NCBI GenBank assembly: GCA_030062745.1
Contig: CP099848.1
Location: 5,511,685-5,575,684 of the forward strand
Length of the DNA: 64,000 bases
Direction: 5' to 3'
Source of the DNA: Capitulum mitella
Lineage: Eukaryota > Arthropoda > Thecostraca > Pollicipedomorpha > Pollicipedidae
Shown here piece by piece: positions 1-12,930 of this stretch (the first letter of the stretch is position 1; the number at the start of each line of letters is the position of its first letter). The notes under the pieces are model-generated. The model searched no databases, was not told the DNA's origin, and was given only the letters and a program-made list of their open reading frames with translations. The position numbers and the translations under genes are program-made.

Positions 1-864
1 ATGTTATGATGAATTAAGTCTCAAGGGTAATTTCAATAATAATAATAGTCAATTAAGTCTCAACACTAAAGAATGATTTTTTCAAGTACAGCCCATTTTT
101 GGACATCTTTTTTCATGATGCCTTTATAAAATCCGTCAAAGAAAATGTTCCATCCTTAACACGTGTGTAGAATTGAAGCAGCCCAGCTGTTGTCTGTAAT
201 CTTAGAAGCTTCTTGAAGTTAGAATTGTCTAAGAACTCAAATGTTGCGGCGTCTTTAGGTGATTTCCTGCCAATTCCCCCGTGCCCCATTCAAGTGTGTC
301 CTGTTCTTAGCTCTTGCGTGACGTCATAGGCGAACGCGGGTCACTGAACGTTAGCAGAAGACCCATATTTTGTGATATCAGCGTATGACCTCAGAATATA
401 GTTTTCGACTGATTTACAAGTTTATATTCCCAGGATCGTTAATAATGGAAAAGAACAGTGTTAAAAACGTAATCAGCAACAAATCAGAACTTCATTTATG
501 AAGCATCGACTGAAACGGAGGGGCCACATATTTAGATGCATGGTTTGCTTACTGCACACATTTAAGAGGCATAGCAGCATCTGAACCTCGCTGCACGTAA
601 CGGTGTCCATCTGCGCTTCGGTCAAAGGGCTGACTGCCATCCTACCCCGTTTCCTTCCTAGTAAAGAAAGAGCGTCGAAAAATACGAACCTTTAATACGT
701 TTCCTTCTGATTTCATTCAGATCTGATTTCTTCCATTCAGGGCAATCGGTAGCCTTTCAGCGTTGAGTGGAAGATTTCTTACCGCCTCCGCTGCCATCGT
801 AGTAATTTTATTGCGGTTCGGCGGACAAACCATGCTCTTTCTGCGACCTGGATTTGGAATCGAA

Positions 865-1118
865 CAGCTGTTGTAGACACTGTTTGTTTTTCTTTTGAGG
901 TCAAGGCCAGGTCAGTGAAAGGTTAAATATTATTGTTAGCCTTTACTGTGCTGCTGGACTGGAATTCTGATCTTGTAGATATGGAGTTATTCAGCTGTTG
1001 TAGATAATGATTGTTTTTTTACTGAGTAAAGGTCAAGTCAATGAAAGGTCGAACATCATTGTGAACCTATATTATGCTGCTAATGCCACAAATGATGTCT
1101 GAATATCACAGACAAGAG
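865..1118. repeat. Two-copy tandem repeat, 127-bp unit
   Basis: The unit starts CAGCTGTTGTAGA at 865 and recurs at 992. Both copies continue through a T-rich stretch, an AGGTCAAG...GGTCA.TGAAAGGT segment and a TGCTGCT segment. The copies are diverged, so the duplication is old. Each has AGGTCA-type half sites, a motif that also clusters in the 54.2-55.9 kb repeat field. Confidence 0.7.
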
Positions 1119-4100
1119 TCCTGGTCTTGCAGAGGGGTCAAAAGCATTAACACCATTCCGACAATAAACATGACTCTATGAAGGCTGAAAAGCCAGTTTG
1201 ATGTTAAACACGGTTACTGGCCTCACATAACCCTGGAAAGTTTATTGGCCTTTCAATCCCCAGAACGTTTTCAGTCGTATGTCCAACCGCTTATCCGGTC
1301 CTGTATCGAAAACTGACTCCATATGTTGTCGAACGCCTGAGGAAGAAACCAAAACGTGGTTCAGATCTTCAAAAAAAACTTGCAAGCCCTCAAAAATTAC
1401 GTGACAAATCGGTGTCCTGACATGATCCGGTACTATTTATTGGATTTGTGTTGTAGTCTGAAAAAGATGCGGAAAGGTTGCACTCCAGCCACCGCAAAGT
1501 TCAGGCTCTTCTGAGAAAGGAAAACCTTATGAGAGTGGTAACCACCTCCTCGTTCGGCGAATGTTTATCCATACATTAGATGTACCTCTCCGTGTGTCTC
1601 TCACTCATAACCATTGACAATTTACCGCTGGATATACCATCGCACCACGCGGAGACATATGACGCCGGCACCGGCCACCGGCCCAGCGGAGCGTGACTGA
1701 GTGCCGGTAAAGTTCGAGTCGCCGCCCCGGCCGCAGAGAGCGGCGCGGTCGCCACAGGGCGGCGCCCCCCGCGGCGCCTTACGACACGTGCCCGGCGTGG
1801 GGCGGGCCGGCTTACGACGCCTCCCCATTAGCACTTCACTGTTATTACAGCGGGCTGAGTGGTAACGCGGGTAGCGGGGCCCGTTAAACGGAATTCATCT
1901 GGTCCGCAGCTCGGTCGGCAGTGATCGTCGCACGCAAACGGATCAAATCTAATCTCGGTTTATGGCTCGTTGAGGGTTTTACAACCGATTTGCTTGGAGC
2001 GACTGTGGCATGGACGACTATTTTTAATCATTTTCTTCAATCTAAGAAGCAATCTTTGCCAGTTATTGGTGACAGCCGAGTGGAAAATCAAACTCATAGG
2101 CCATGATTTTCAGCAGTTCCGAGATGTCTCCCATCTCCCCAGGACGTGAATGGAAGCCAGGTGGAAAGTGTTTGGGGGAGATGCGTGAAACGTGATGGGA
2201 AGACCCCAGGGCGAATCCAAACATTTTCAGAGCGGATCGATGCCAGCTCTGACGTCACATCCGGACCAGAGCTCACCTCGGAAGACGACCGGACAGAGAT
2301 TGTTACTGCCTGCACCCGTCCGCCTGTCCGCCTCTATCGCTTCCCATGTCTAGCAAAAGCGGTCTAATAACCAAAAATCTGCCACCAAGGCCGAACGAAA
2401 GTGAGATTTTCCCATCACTGGATTCCTTTTCGTAACACGGACATATCAACTTGCCGCACCGGCGGAAAGCTGTTGCGGCCTGGCTTAGAGCAGGGCATAG
2501 CAAGATGATTTATAGCAGGCATGTCGTCGCGCGTGATGTAGTGACTGGTGAGCCCGGGCTAGTACGTGGCCCGAAGCGTACTTCCTGGACCCGACGCGGG
2601 CCTAGCGAAAAGGCCTGTATGCGCCACGACCTGGAAATGTTTCATGATAATGGCTCAACGTCACTGCTGTTAGTAATGTTGATGTGGTGCCAGAACGTAG
2701 TTGCTTCGATAGTGCTGCTAGACCATTTGGTGGTGCGTCGTAGCCTCTCATGCTCGGTATTTGTTTGGCACATTTAAGATTTTTCTTTGTATTTGGCTTT
2801 GTTATGAATTTGTTGAAAATTTGTCGTCTGAAATATAAATGAAGCTTTTCCTTTTGGCACTAGACTGACTTTTTCATAATGGAAATTGATTGATACTGAG
2901 GCAGCGATCAGTTTGAAATATTATCCGACTGAATATTTTGGCCGCTTCAAATTTAATTTAAGTTGGGTACCATGAACCACCAGCGTTGTATCGATTTGTG
3001 CAATACATGGGACGTAGAAATGGCCAAGAAAACGCAAAAATACCACGACATACATATGATATACATAACACCAGCTCCTATAATGCTCAAGAAAAGTACT
3101 ATATCAATTCAGTGCAAGGAGATTGCACTGGTTTTTTGACTGCTTTCATGGTGAAGGATCAGCAAGGTTTACCCGACTGTTGTATTCACGTAGAAATTTA
3201 GAACAGTGAATTAGTTGTCACTCAAAACGCCCTGTCGCCTTACCAAAACCACGTCAACACAGCATGTTTTTAAATACCATGGGCAGATGAAAACACCTGC
3301 AGTGCAGTCAAACTTTGATCACGGAAAGAATATGAAATAGTTTTGGTGCCAGCCCTCCAGTCCTGCAATCGAATGACAACAGTATAGACAAATGCTCGAC
3401 AAGTGCGTCGTAAATTGCACAGCACGCACCATGCTCCTCTTATCTCGCAGCTAAACTACCCGCTAAGGCAAATCACCACCGCGGACTGCGGTAACAGAGA
3501 TGCTGCCTTGTGAAGTCAGATCGAAAATTCAGTAATATACTAACTCTATTAATTTCGTTCAAATAAAATTTCACGGAAAGGCATTGCATTGCATCAACTT
3601 AAATGCCAATATGAGCAGAATGTTTATTCATCTAAGACGTGCAAAATACTGGAAGGATATTCCAAACCGTCAAGGAGCTACTATGAAATCATAAGGACCC
3701 AAGAAGGCGATATCCAACTGTGCCCACACGGGATTGCAACGTGTTCCGATTGCGCTACTACGCGGAACTGCAGCGCATCCTGAGGCGGCGTGTGTCCCGC
3801 ATAACGCCGTATTATTCCAGCAATATAAGTGCCAGAGGTTTCAATGCAATGGCATTGCGTGGATGCCGACTGTTCTGACTGACGTTTCTGCGGGTTTCAC
3901 CGAGCTTAACATGCAGGGGACTAGTGCTGCACGAGCGCATGCGTGTCAGCGACCTGTCGGGCGGCCGCGTGTTGCGGGACGCGTCGGCTGATCAGGCCAA
4001 TTGCGTCGTCCGTGTCGAGTCCTGCCACCGCTGCAGCCGTTCACGGCACTTGCGTGCTGCCCTTGATTCGCGTGGCCGGCCGCGGCAGATCGAGCACTGG

Positions 4101-7069
4101 CCTGCTCAGATCTGGCGCACGTTTTTATCGGACAACCAAATTACGGCGTCGCGCTCCACAAAACGCGGCTACCGCATTAGCCTCATTAACCGTTAGTTTG
4201 GCTACAATTTGGCGTTGTAAACTATTTTTCTTAGCGTCGTGTCCCACCCAACGGTGGCGGAAGGCAGCAACGGCGGCGTAATGGTGCTCAATGTCCATCA
4301 GCTAATGAGCCCGGCTGCGTTTTTGCGAGCATAACTCTTGCTGTTCCGCGACGCCCTTATTCCCACGAGTTTTTGTCAGACTTCCGTACGTTATGAAGTA
4401 ATTTATAAACAAATGCATTGTTGGCCGGGTCTGCTGAATCACGTTGACAAACAAGCATTGGACTATTGGGGCCAGCCAAGACGCAAAAACCGCTCGACGC
4501 ATCTGTCCGCTTGAAGCGGAATACGACTCAAAACTTAAATGAAATAATACAATCGGACACTAGAGATGCAAGCGACTGGGACGGGATTGCAGGTAGTGAG
4601 TTTCTGCGAATTTCGACTTTTCGGGGAAAGCGGATAAGGTAGACGTCCGTTGCATGTCGACTCTGCATAAAATGACCACACAACAATCGACCAAAGCTCA
4701 CAATAGAATATCTGCCACGTTACAAACGTTGTGACTCAACCGTTTTCAAACATTTGCGCATTAGAATGGACGTTAGTTAAGAATGTATCAAAACTGATTA
4801 ATCAACCCAATCGCAAAAGCATGTTCTAATGACGCCACCGGAGCAGGAGTGAAGCCTGCAAAAAGATGCGGCTCAGACAGCGAGCATCGAAATATTCCTC
4901 CGAATACGTCGGCAGAAAACCTGGCTTTCATGGCGCTCATGGCACTCATGGCTTTCATCAGTTGACATGCGCTGCCGTCACAGGCAACCACAGGGCGCTT
5001 CGCCCCGAAGCCGTGTGCCAAAGCTGCTCCACCGAGGCGTTGTTCTCACATCACAAAGCCCGGGAGAGTGACCACACGTGTATCGCCGTGGCGGCGCCCC
5101 TAACACTCTGGCTCCATGACCTCACCCGGCAGCAAGTTTTGTGCTTAGCTGGGTGAGATTCTGCGAGCTCAGCAACATGAAAGAGCACCTTTGACCAGGC
5201 TTTGTCTAGAAACTTTACACTACTCCTTTGTTTACTTCAATTTCGAGAAGGTTCAGTGGTCATGCAGATATTGGTTTTAGCACTGGATACTTTGCTTTTG
5301 CACATTTGGCAGTTTCACTGACATAAAAGCACGTGTAGTAACTATCGTAGCATTCCCTCCTGTTTTGCACGTTTTTTTCCTTTCCTAGCAGGAGTGCCAC
5401 GACTTGTTGATTTCTGAGTTAATTTTCTGGGTTAAAGAAGTATTAACGTGTGTTTCTATACGTCGCGGTGATACGTGGGCGAGAACACTCCTGGTCATCT
5501 GTTCAAGGATGACGGCACATAGTTAAAAAATCTGTGTCCGGCGGTGACACCAGCAAACGCTGACGTCATCGGATCGGATAATCCGACATAGCGCCAGATT
5601 TGCAGGCTGATGAGGCCACATCAGACCCTGCCGTCCCAACGTTCGGTGCCGTCAGCTTAGTTTGTGTTGACGTCAGGCGTGTAGGTAGAAAAATCTCGGT
5701 CACAATCTGCATCTAAATATCCACATCGTAACCCGCGCCGTGGCAGCCTTCAGAGAATTACACGTGCTGGTGAGAGGGGTGAGGGGATATTTGGCCCGCC
5801 CCTTCATGTTCTGATCTATTTGGCAGGTTGCGACATTTTGTAGCGAGGTAGTCTGCATGACCGTCTTACAACCCACAGAATCTAAATGACTTGGCCACAT
5901 CGATCAACATCGAACGATGTTAAACGTGGAATACACAGCCTCTTTCCTTTTCCAGATCCATAAAACCGATTGCAACCAAACTTTGTCGCCGCCTAATTGG
6001 TATAATGAACTCATGTGCCACAAATAAGGAATCGAGGTCAATCCAACTGTGGTTAACTCAAGTCTAATTATATTATTTAATAATACTGCATTTGGTGGAT
6101 TTGCATTTCCTCATGCCGCATATGCAAGTACTGTATTTCCAATATCTGACCTTGGTTGACCTCGATTGACCCAACCTAAGTGGCTTGTAGTTCGTGGAAG
6201 CAATGACTCATATGCGGGAATAAATGTGCAAGTTGACAGAGTGATGCCTGACTAGCGTGAGTGTAAAGAAATTTGCACCGAAAACAGTTTATACGGAGGA
6301 GACATGCCAAACATTCTGTCGGTATATAATGTCTTTAAAGCCTGTCATAGCAACACGTCACCTGGCACTGCACACGCTGCTCCCGGTTACCGTATCAGTA
6401 CACTCTACCACATACAGCGTCGCGACACGGAGGCGGGCTGGTCGGTTGAGCGCAAGCCTGAGTGAACTGTTGTGCTGACCGCAGGCGGACTGTGGCGCGG
6501 TCTCGACCGAGCGGTCCGTCAGAAGCGGGGACAGAAAGACGTTGCGCTCCCCAGTGGGAGGCGGCCTTGTCTCCCGTTAACGTCAGCCGCCAAATGAAGT
6601 CCATCCGTTTGGGCTGGCGGGCCATTTCCCCGGGCGATTTGCCGTTCAGAAATAGGAAAATCGCTTATGTTGTTGTTTTTTCTGACGGCGGAATCGGCGC
6701 CCCCGACTGCTGGGCGTTCGGCCACTCTAGCAGTGATAGATCTATGTATGTTCTGGACTGCAATGCCACGCCAGGAATTTCGGAAACGTCGAATTCAGAA
6801 GACGCATCGGCGGCGATAAATTTGTCGGCCGCGGGGAACAATTATTTTAAGATCACCAAAACAACTTGTTATTGGAGCCATTGGGCTGGGCCGCAAAGCC
6901 GAGGAGACGAGCCGATATCAGATAGAGATAATTGTTGGACGAGATTTATTGCTATCAAGTGGATAATCAATGCGGCAGAAGGCCTGCTTGGCGCCGCCTT
7001 CCCTCGGGACTGCTTTATCATCGCGTTTTCCGCCAGACGGACTGTAACTCCGAGCCGTCTCGGGCGGCG

Positions 7070-7180
7070 CCGGCCGCCGTTCCGCCGCGGACAGGCCTCG
7101 AGGCGCTGCAGCCGGCCCGCCGGCCGCCGCTCCGCCGCGGACAGGCCTCGAGGCGCCGCAGCCGGCCCGCCGGCCGCCGT
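7070..7180. repeat. GC-rich tandem repeat, 50-bp unit, about 2.2 copies
   Basis: The unit begins CCGGCCGCCG at 7070, recurs at 7120, and a partial third copy starts at 7170. Copies 1 and 2 differ at only two positions, so this duplication is recent. It is embedded in a GC-rich island and inflates chance open frames on both strands. A GGTCTG-type short repeat follows at about 7213-7263. Confidence 0.9.
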
Positions 7181-8189
7181 CTCTCGGCCTCATTGGCGTG
7201 ACGCGAGTTCTCGGCTGGTCTGGTCCGGTCTGGTTCGGTCTGGTCTGTCCGTCTGGTCGGTCTGGCCGGCCAACCTGGCCCCACAGGAGACCGCTGTCGC
7301 GAACGCGCAAGCGTCCTGTGGCGCCGCCGCGCACGCGCAGCGCCCCGGGCATCGCCAGAAGTCCGCCGGGGCCTTTACTGACGCTTCGGGCGCTGTAAAT
7401 ATACCTTTCCGGTTTGAAGTTGGTTCACCGCTCATGTGAGATAAGCTGCTTTTTACAAGAAAATGTTGGAAAATAGCCGGCCACCTTTCTGTTTCATTTG
7501 TGGCTTCTTCGTGCACGCTTGCAAACATACCAGTTTATTAAGTTTTATCTGGCAGCAATGACGCCATCTGTTGTTATTCGCTGAAGTTTACTAATCACTT
7601 AGCTTCAAGGGTCTTCTAGAGGCGAAATCAAGATATTTTCAGCTTTTGCAACTTATCTACTTGAGCTTTCTGCACAGTTCACTGCTAGTGTAGCGCATAT
7701 GGAGTACCTAGTTCATACAGGAGTGTGACTTGCAGACCGGAAAGCAACTGGAGTCTTTTTAAATATCCATTTGTAGGCCAAGTTTTAATGAGAATTTTGT
7801 CTTTAGAACAAAACGGTCACTTATGCAGCTAGATGTTACCCATTTTTGCACATATAAAATTTTTACACTCAACAAATAACTAAGCACATAAAAAACATGC
7901 TTTGATACTGCGTCCGTGGCTGGGGCTAAGCTGCTACGTATTCGGAAACATCTGCCTAGCAGAGTCACGGTTCGCTCAGCGGGCTCGGCTTCCTACGAAT
8001 TCCGACAGCAAAGGTAACCACGTAAACGGGGCCGGGATAAGTTTTTAACTGGAGTTTGTTTTAGACACATCATATGACAAAAAATATGACAGCATGAAAA
8101 CTTAACATACAGAAAACGTCATCACAAAACGGCTCATGCGACGAGCTGTGGACTGCTGCTTTGAGGCTAATAAGGTACGAAATGTTGAC

Positions 8190-8690
8190 CGGGTTTACTC
8201 GCGCCAGTGGTCGGTCGGTGCCCCCGCTCAGAATGCGCAAACACGAAGCAGGCCTCTCCAGCGTTTGCCGTCGGGCAGTCCGCTCTCAGCCGGCCGGCAG
8301 CCGCGAGCCGTGGCATCCCGCCGCCCCGAACACGACAAAGCTCCGCATTCCGCATCGCTGCGATCGGATGCCGCCGGGCGACGGGCAGCTTCGTCTGGCC
8401 AATGTCTGGCCGGCGGCAGAGGCCGGCGCGCGCAGCGCCCGGCCGGCGCGCCGACGCCGGCGGAAGGGCGCTTAGTACCGGGCCGTCCGGCCGGTGGGCG
8501 CGCTTTGTCTCTCTGCGGCCAGATGGTTTTAGGGCCGACACGCCCCGGCGAATCGGAAAGATAATGCCGCATTATCCATCACTGGAGCGTCACTGGGCCG
8601 GCCGGCCGGCCATTCTGTCAGGTCGTATCGGGCCCGCCGGGACCCGGCTGCGGCGAAAAACGCGCACCCCGCCGCCATGAGGTTACATGG
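8190..8690. other. GC-rich, CpG-rich island upstream of kinase exon
   Basis: About 500 bp of strongly GC-rich sequence with many CpG and GGCCGGCC motifs, including GGCCGGCCGGCCGGCC near 8595, in an otherwise moderate-GC setting. Long open frames occur in four frames at once, as expected by chance at high GC; none has a recognisable domain. It could be a CpG-island promoter or an eroded repeat. No TATA box or initiator could be assigned. Confidence 0.45.
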
Positions 8691-9092
8691 CGGCTTTTCC
8701 TCATCGCTCAATGTTCGTAGGGGCATGTCCCGAGCCACAAACGTATCTGCAGTGACGCATGAAATGGAATATTGGGCTTGAAAATACAAAAGTAAAATAA
8801 AGGAAGTGAGCTTACTGGAATCATGAAATCTGTGTCTACAGGAGACTAATTTGCAATATCGCAGGAGCCCATCCATGTGTTCATAATCATGAAAAATCCG
8901 TCGGGGCACTCACTGAACGCACTCCGCGTTATGTGTTGCTGCTGGTGACAGTGACAGACGGACAGACAGACAGTGCTGCTGGTTTTATTGCAGGCAATGA
9001 AACGAACAACAACGTCATTTTTCAGTTCTCAGATGTTGACGCGAGGAGAAAGTTTTCGTCCATTCATCCACTGACATTGGCTGTTGTTCCAG

Positions 9093-9221
9093 GTGGCAAT
9101 CAAAATCATCGACGTCGACAAAGTGAAGGAGGACTACGTGCGACGCAATTTGGGGCGCGAGGTGAAGGTGCTGTCCCGGCTGCGGCACCCCAACATCGTC
9201 CGACTGTATGAGACCATGATG
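9093..9221 (+). CDS. Ser/Thr protein kinase (CAMK group, HUNK-like), exon a: subdomains II-IV
   Basis: This internal exon encodes 43 residues of the kinase N-lobe. It opens with VAIKIID, whose lysine is the ATP-binding lysine of subdomain II. NLGREVKVL follows, whose glutamate is the alpha-C salt-bridge residue of subdomain III, then LRHPNIVRLYE, the subdomain IV signature. The acceptor is TGTTGTTCCAG before 9093 and the donor is ATG|GTGAGC at 9221/9222. The exon starts and ends in phase 0. The preceding residues (glycine-rich loop) must come from an upstream exon that I cannot find. The RNLGREVKV context resembles the KNLRRE segment of HUNK more than SIK or AMPK, but that assignment rests on motif memory only. 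Confidence 0.9.
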
Positions 9222-9279
9222 GTGAGCTACTGGCCGCAGTCAGCGCGGATGCAGCACGCTATTCGAGCCCAGGACACTG

Positions 9280-9515
9280 TCCCGGCGGCTCGAGACTCCA
9301 CCGTCTAGGGAACTTCTCTCCCTTTTTCCGGCTATCCGAGGAACGATTGCCCCGGAGGACTGCCGCCTCCTTCCGACTGGTCGAAACGCGACGGCCTGGG
9401 AAATTCCTCTCCCTTCCTCCCTGCTGTCCGAGGCACGATTGCCACGGAGGACTGCCCCTCCTCCCGGCTGTCCGAAACGACACGGCCCGGTGGAGTCGCC
9501 CCTCTTCCTCTGAGC
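9280..9515. repeat. GC-rich tandem repeat, 92-bp unit, about 2.5 copies
   Basis: The segment CCGAGG(A/C)ACGATTGCC(C/A)CGGAGGACTG occurs at about 9336 and 9428, an offset of 92 bp. Flanking sequence (TCTCCCTT...GGCT.TCCGA) repeats in register. A partial unit precedes at 9280-9308 and another follows at 9493-9515. It starts only about 60 bp after the splice donor of the first visible kinase exon. Confidence 0.85.
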
Positions 9516-12500
9516 TATGCGAGTCACCAGAACCTGTGAAACCGTTCCCTGCTCTCGCCTGTCACAAAACGCCGACACCAGCAGAGGTGAGCGTGACTGG
9601 CCATGACGGCACGGACCGTAAAAAATCCGCCGCGGCTACCTCCCTTCCGTCCGGCAGCTGGCTTTTATTGCAGGCCGTCTCGAGATATTAATGTTTCCGC
9701 GACTTTTTATCAAGGCGCCGCCATCAATCAGCGGGGAGACAATGGTCAGAGGCGAGGCGCCCGTCCCGGCCAAAAACCATTCCGGCGCGCTCCACTGTAT
9801 TTCATTTAGGGGGGCGTGGGGGAGGAAATCGGCGGCGGACGGTGACGGCTGCGGCGGCGATCGGCCGCCCGTTCCGAGGCCGACCGTCGGCACTGGTCGA
9901 AACCGCTCTCCGACTCTCAGCGTGAGGCACCGCGGGCCGAGTCGTGCTGACAGGGCGGCCCGACGCCGCTCCTCGGGGCCCAGTTGGCGGCGCTCTGGGG
10001 GACGGCCTCCACGATCGGTGCTGGGAGGCTGGAACAAAAGCAGAGCGGTTCAGTCCCCGATTCAGATGAAGCTGGACAACGTCTCAGCCGGACGGTGTTC
10101 CAAGGTCTGATCCCGAACTTAGAGACGGACAAAATATGAGCTGAGGCGTGGTTACAGCCTTCCCCAGCTCTCGAAGATCACAGCTATGAGGGTGATGTAG
10201 CACCGTCGATGCAAGGACACCCCTTATGGTACGTACGTACTCGCCGTGCAGGCCCTTCCAATGCCGCTAAGAGCAATAAAAGTTATCGATCTGATGCTGT
10301 CCACTAAAGGTGATTGAATGGTCGCCGTTGCATGGAAGCCGGTGGACACCGATTTGTGATGCGGCAAAAACGAAAGGCCTCCACAGAAATGGATACGTTT
10401 GGGAATCACCTTTCCGGACAGGGACGCCCGCAGAAGGCAATCGTAAATTTGACAAGCAAAAAGTACTGCCGGGACTTTTACGCTGCTTTAAAATTACCTA
10501 ACAATAGACAGCTAAATCACCGTCTCTCGACTGGGACGTACCAACAGCACTAGTGCCAGGGCCATGTTTGTGAAGTTTGTCTGAAACTGGTCACTGCGGT
10601 GCAGTTTAAAAGCGTCGAAGGTATCGAACTCAGTCTATGCTGAACATCTCTCCTGCATCACCAGAGGAAGTGAAACTGCTCTGTTTTCATCGCCTTGTTC
10701 CGCGTGTTGTCCATTGCCCTTCCGTCAAACGGGAGAGTGCGGGCTGGACAAGCGGTAAATACCGACACGATGCTGGCCTACCGTTGACTACCACAAAGCT
10801 GGACTTTCCGTGACCGATGCGATTTTGGACTGTTGATGATTGATACGACGCTGGATTGTCGGTAGCCGATAAAGCTCTGGAGATGAATGCAGCACGTGTC
10901 GATTTGTCGTGCCAGCCAACGCTTCTTTTTGTTCGGCGTTTTCAGTTCGGATTGTTTTTATCAATACGCCTTTCAAACTTCTAAGAGTAGTATTTAGGGC
11001 ATGCATTACATACAGATAGACGAGTTTCGGCATTCATTTTGACAGATCAAATAACAGTTTATCCTGATATGGTTTATGGCTGGAACTTTTCTAGTCCCCA
11101 GCAAAAAAGCCGTCTGAAACGTGGAACTGAAAAGACGACTGGTAAAAGGAAGCTAAGGAAGAATTTACTGATGTTTTTGTCTGCTACCGAGAGCTGCGAC
11201 ATGGCAGCAGCTGATCAAACACACCTGGCCGGCGTAGTGTGCACCGTTACCATTGGCTGAAACTGGCTCATCCGTTAGGCATTTTTTTTTTTACCCGGAG
11301 CACCCATCGGCCACAGCACCTGGTCTGGCCCTGTGGTCGCGCCGCAGATGTCATTAGACCAAACCACGTCTGCCCCCCCCCCCCCCACCCCACCCCCTCC
11401 ACCAGCGTCGTCCCATTCCCGGGCCGGTTCAGTGCGCTGACTCGCCGCTGCCGCTGGCTAGCACTTCCTCCGTCGAGCCGCTGTCGATACGTTCCGATCG
11501 CCGATTCTTATTCCGGTCGCGCGTGCTTCGAAAAGTTTGTCATTTCGTTGAACGGGCAAAGGACCGTGTGACGGCTGTTAAGTTCGACGGTTTTCCATCG
11601 ACGACAAACTTTCTTATTCAGTTCGGTGAGTCTAATCTCGGAGCTGGAACGCAAGGAGGGTGCTTTAGCTGTGTCTGCGCGTGCACGCTGGTGGCGCTGT
11701 TTGGAAAGCATTCATTGCAGCACCACGTTTATTCAGTAGCCTTGGATCCGACATCATCACTGTTCAATTGTATGCAGGGTTGAACATCCTGGGTTCCATT
11801 GCCCATATGCTTCTGTTTAAAGGAGTATTGGCTAGCGATCGCTTTCGCGCCATTGGACAATGTTACATCCATCACTGGCAGTGAGGAGCTCTGCGCATTC
11901 AAATACTTTCAGGCCACGAATATTTCGGAAGCAGCCGCGTGTCGAACAATGAATCAATGATGAGAGCATTCCACTAAAAAAAAATGCGAATGACCATTAT
12001 TCCAGATACCACCTAAAAAGACAGCTTCCTGTGCTTGAACAGTAACCCTATTCCCATACCCACGATGCTAGAGCGCATTCCCCGTATGGGGAGGAGCGAA
12101 TAAGCCCTCCCCCTTCCTGAAATCTCGAGAACTTAAGCCCGATTTCATCGCAATACACGACAATCAAAAAAGGAGCTTGGAAAATCGAAAACTAACAAAA
12201 ACAAAAAAGTCAGAAAAGGGGGAATTTTTGGATTTGTTATAACCGCGACATTTATGTGTCTATTTTGACGCAACTGGCATGAATCGAGAGCTAAATGATT
12301 GAACCTTTTCCACTGGTCCATACATTTGGAATTTGAAAACAAAATTGCAGGCATTCACAGGGCTTGGGAAATGAGAGGAATATTTGCTGAAAACTGAGTT
12401 AAGATAATAGTTAAAAATATTTCTTAGCTTCTACCAGTCATTATATGCTTAAGTACAAAACATATTGTATTTGTTGCATAATGGCATAGGCGGTGCCATG

Positions 12501-12539
12501 TACAGAACAAAGGGGAACTGTCATGCCCGTATGTTCATC

Positions 12540-12930
12540 AGCTCACCTTATAACCTTTGACCTTTAATGACCTTAAATGACCTCAGAGTCACATGGCATA
12601 ATCTTGATTTCATTTCGTAGTGGTTGAAAATGTTTCCAACCATTTTAATTAACTATTGTTCTAAATGTCCTGCTTATCGCCTTCTTGAGTTACGGCGAGA
12701 GGGCGGGCCATTTCTGGTCAGGGCCAAAAATGACGTGAGATGACAAAAAACTTGGCTTAGCTCCGCATCTGGACAAAATAAAATTATGAAAGTTTGGCAT
12801 AATTCGCAGAAGGGATAAGTAGGAAAAGACATGCTTCGTAAAGTGCTCCAAAAATCCCGGGAGTGGAGAGCAAAAAGAGGGAGGGCTTGTGAAGCTTCCC
12901 CATACGGGAATGGAGTTGAGGAGAGGATCG
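12540..12930 (+). repeat. Dispersed unclassified repeat family, copy A (internally deleted)
   Basis: It shares ordered blocks with copies at 46.6-47.3 and 49.2-49.9 kb: a CCTCAGAGTCAC block, a TTGAAAA.G.TTCCAA block, GGCC..AAATG.C.TGA, AAAAACTTGGC...GCTCC, and a final purine-rich stretch ending near CCCATACGGGAATGGAGTTGAGG. The middle part is missing relative to copies B and C. No coding potential is evident. Confidence 0.65.

Larger units (their letters stand above)
1..9092. other. Region upstream of the first visible kinase exon
   Basis: No exon with recognisable homology was found here on either strand. If the kinase begins within the window, this stretch would hold its promoter, 5' UTR and the exon with the glycine-rich loop, but I see no GxGxxG coding segment ending in phase 0 before a GT donor. 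It contains a two-copy 127-bp tandem repeat (865-1118), GC-rich islands (about 1660-1870, 3930-4120, 7040-7370, 8200-8690), a 50-bp GC-rich tandem repeat, and a 12-bp inverted pair (AATCGAGGTCAA near 6032, TTGACCTCGATT near 6157) separated by about 110 bp. The rest looks like unremarkable intergenic or intronic DNA. Confidence 0.6.

Noticed and set aside
6462..7439. Longest open frame in the window (325 codons, plus strand)
   Set aside because: It crosses an AT-rich half and a GC-rich island with a 50-bp tandem repeat, has no recognisable domain, and several other frames are open over the same GC-rich part.
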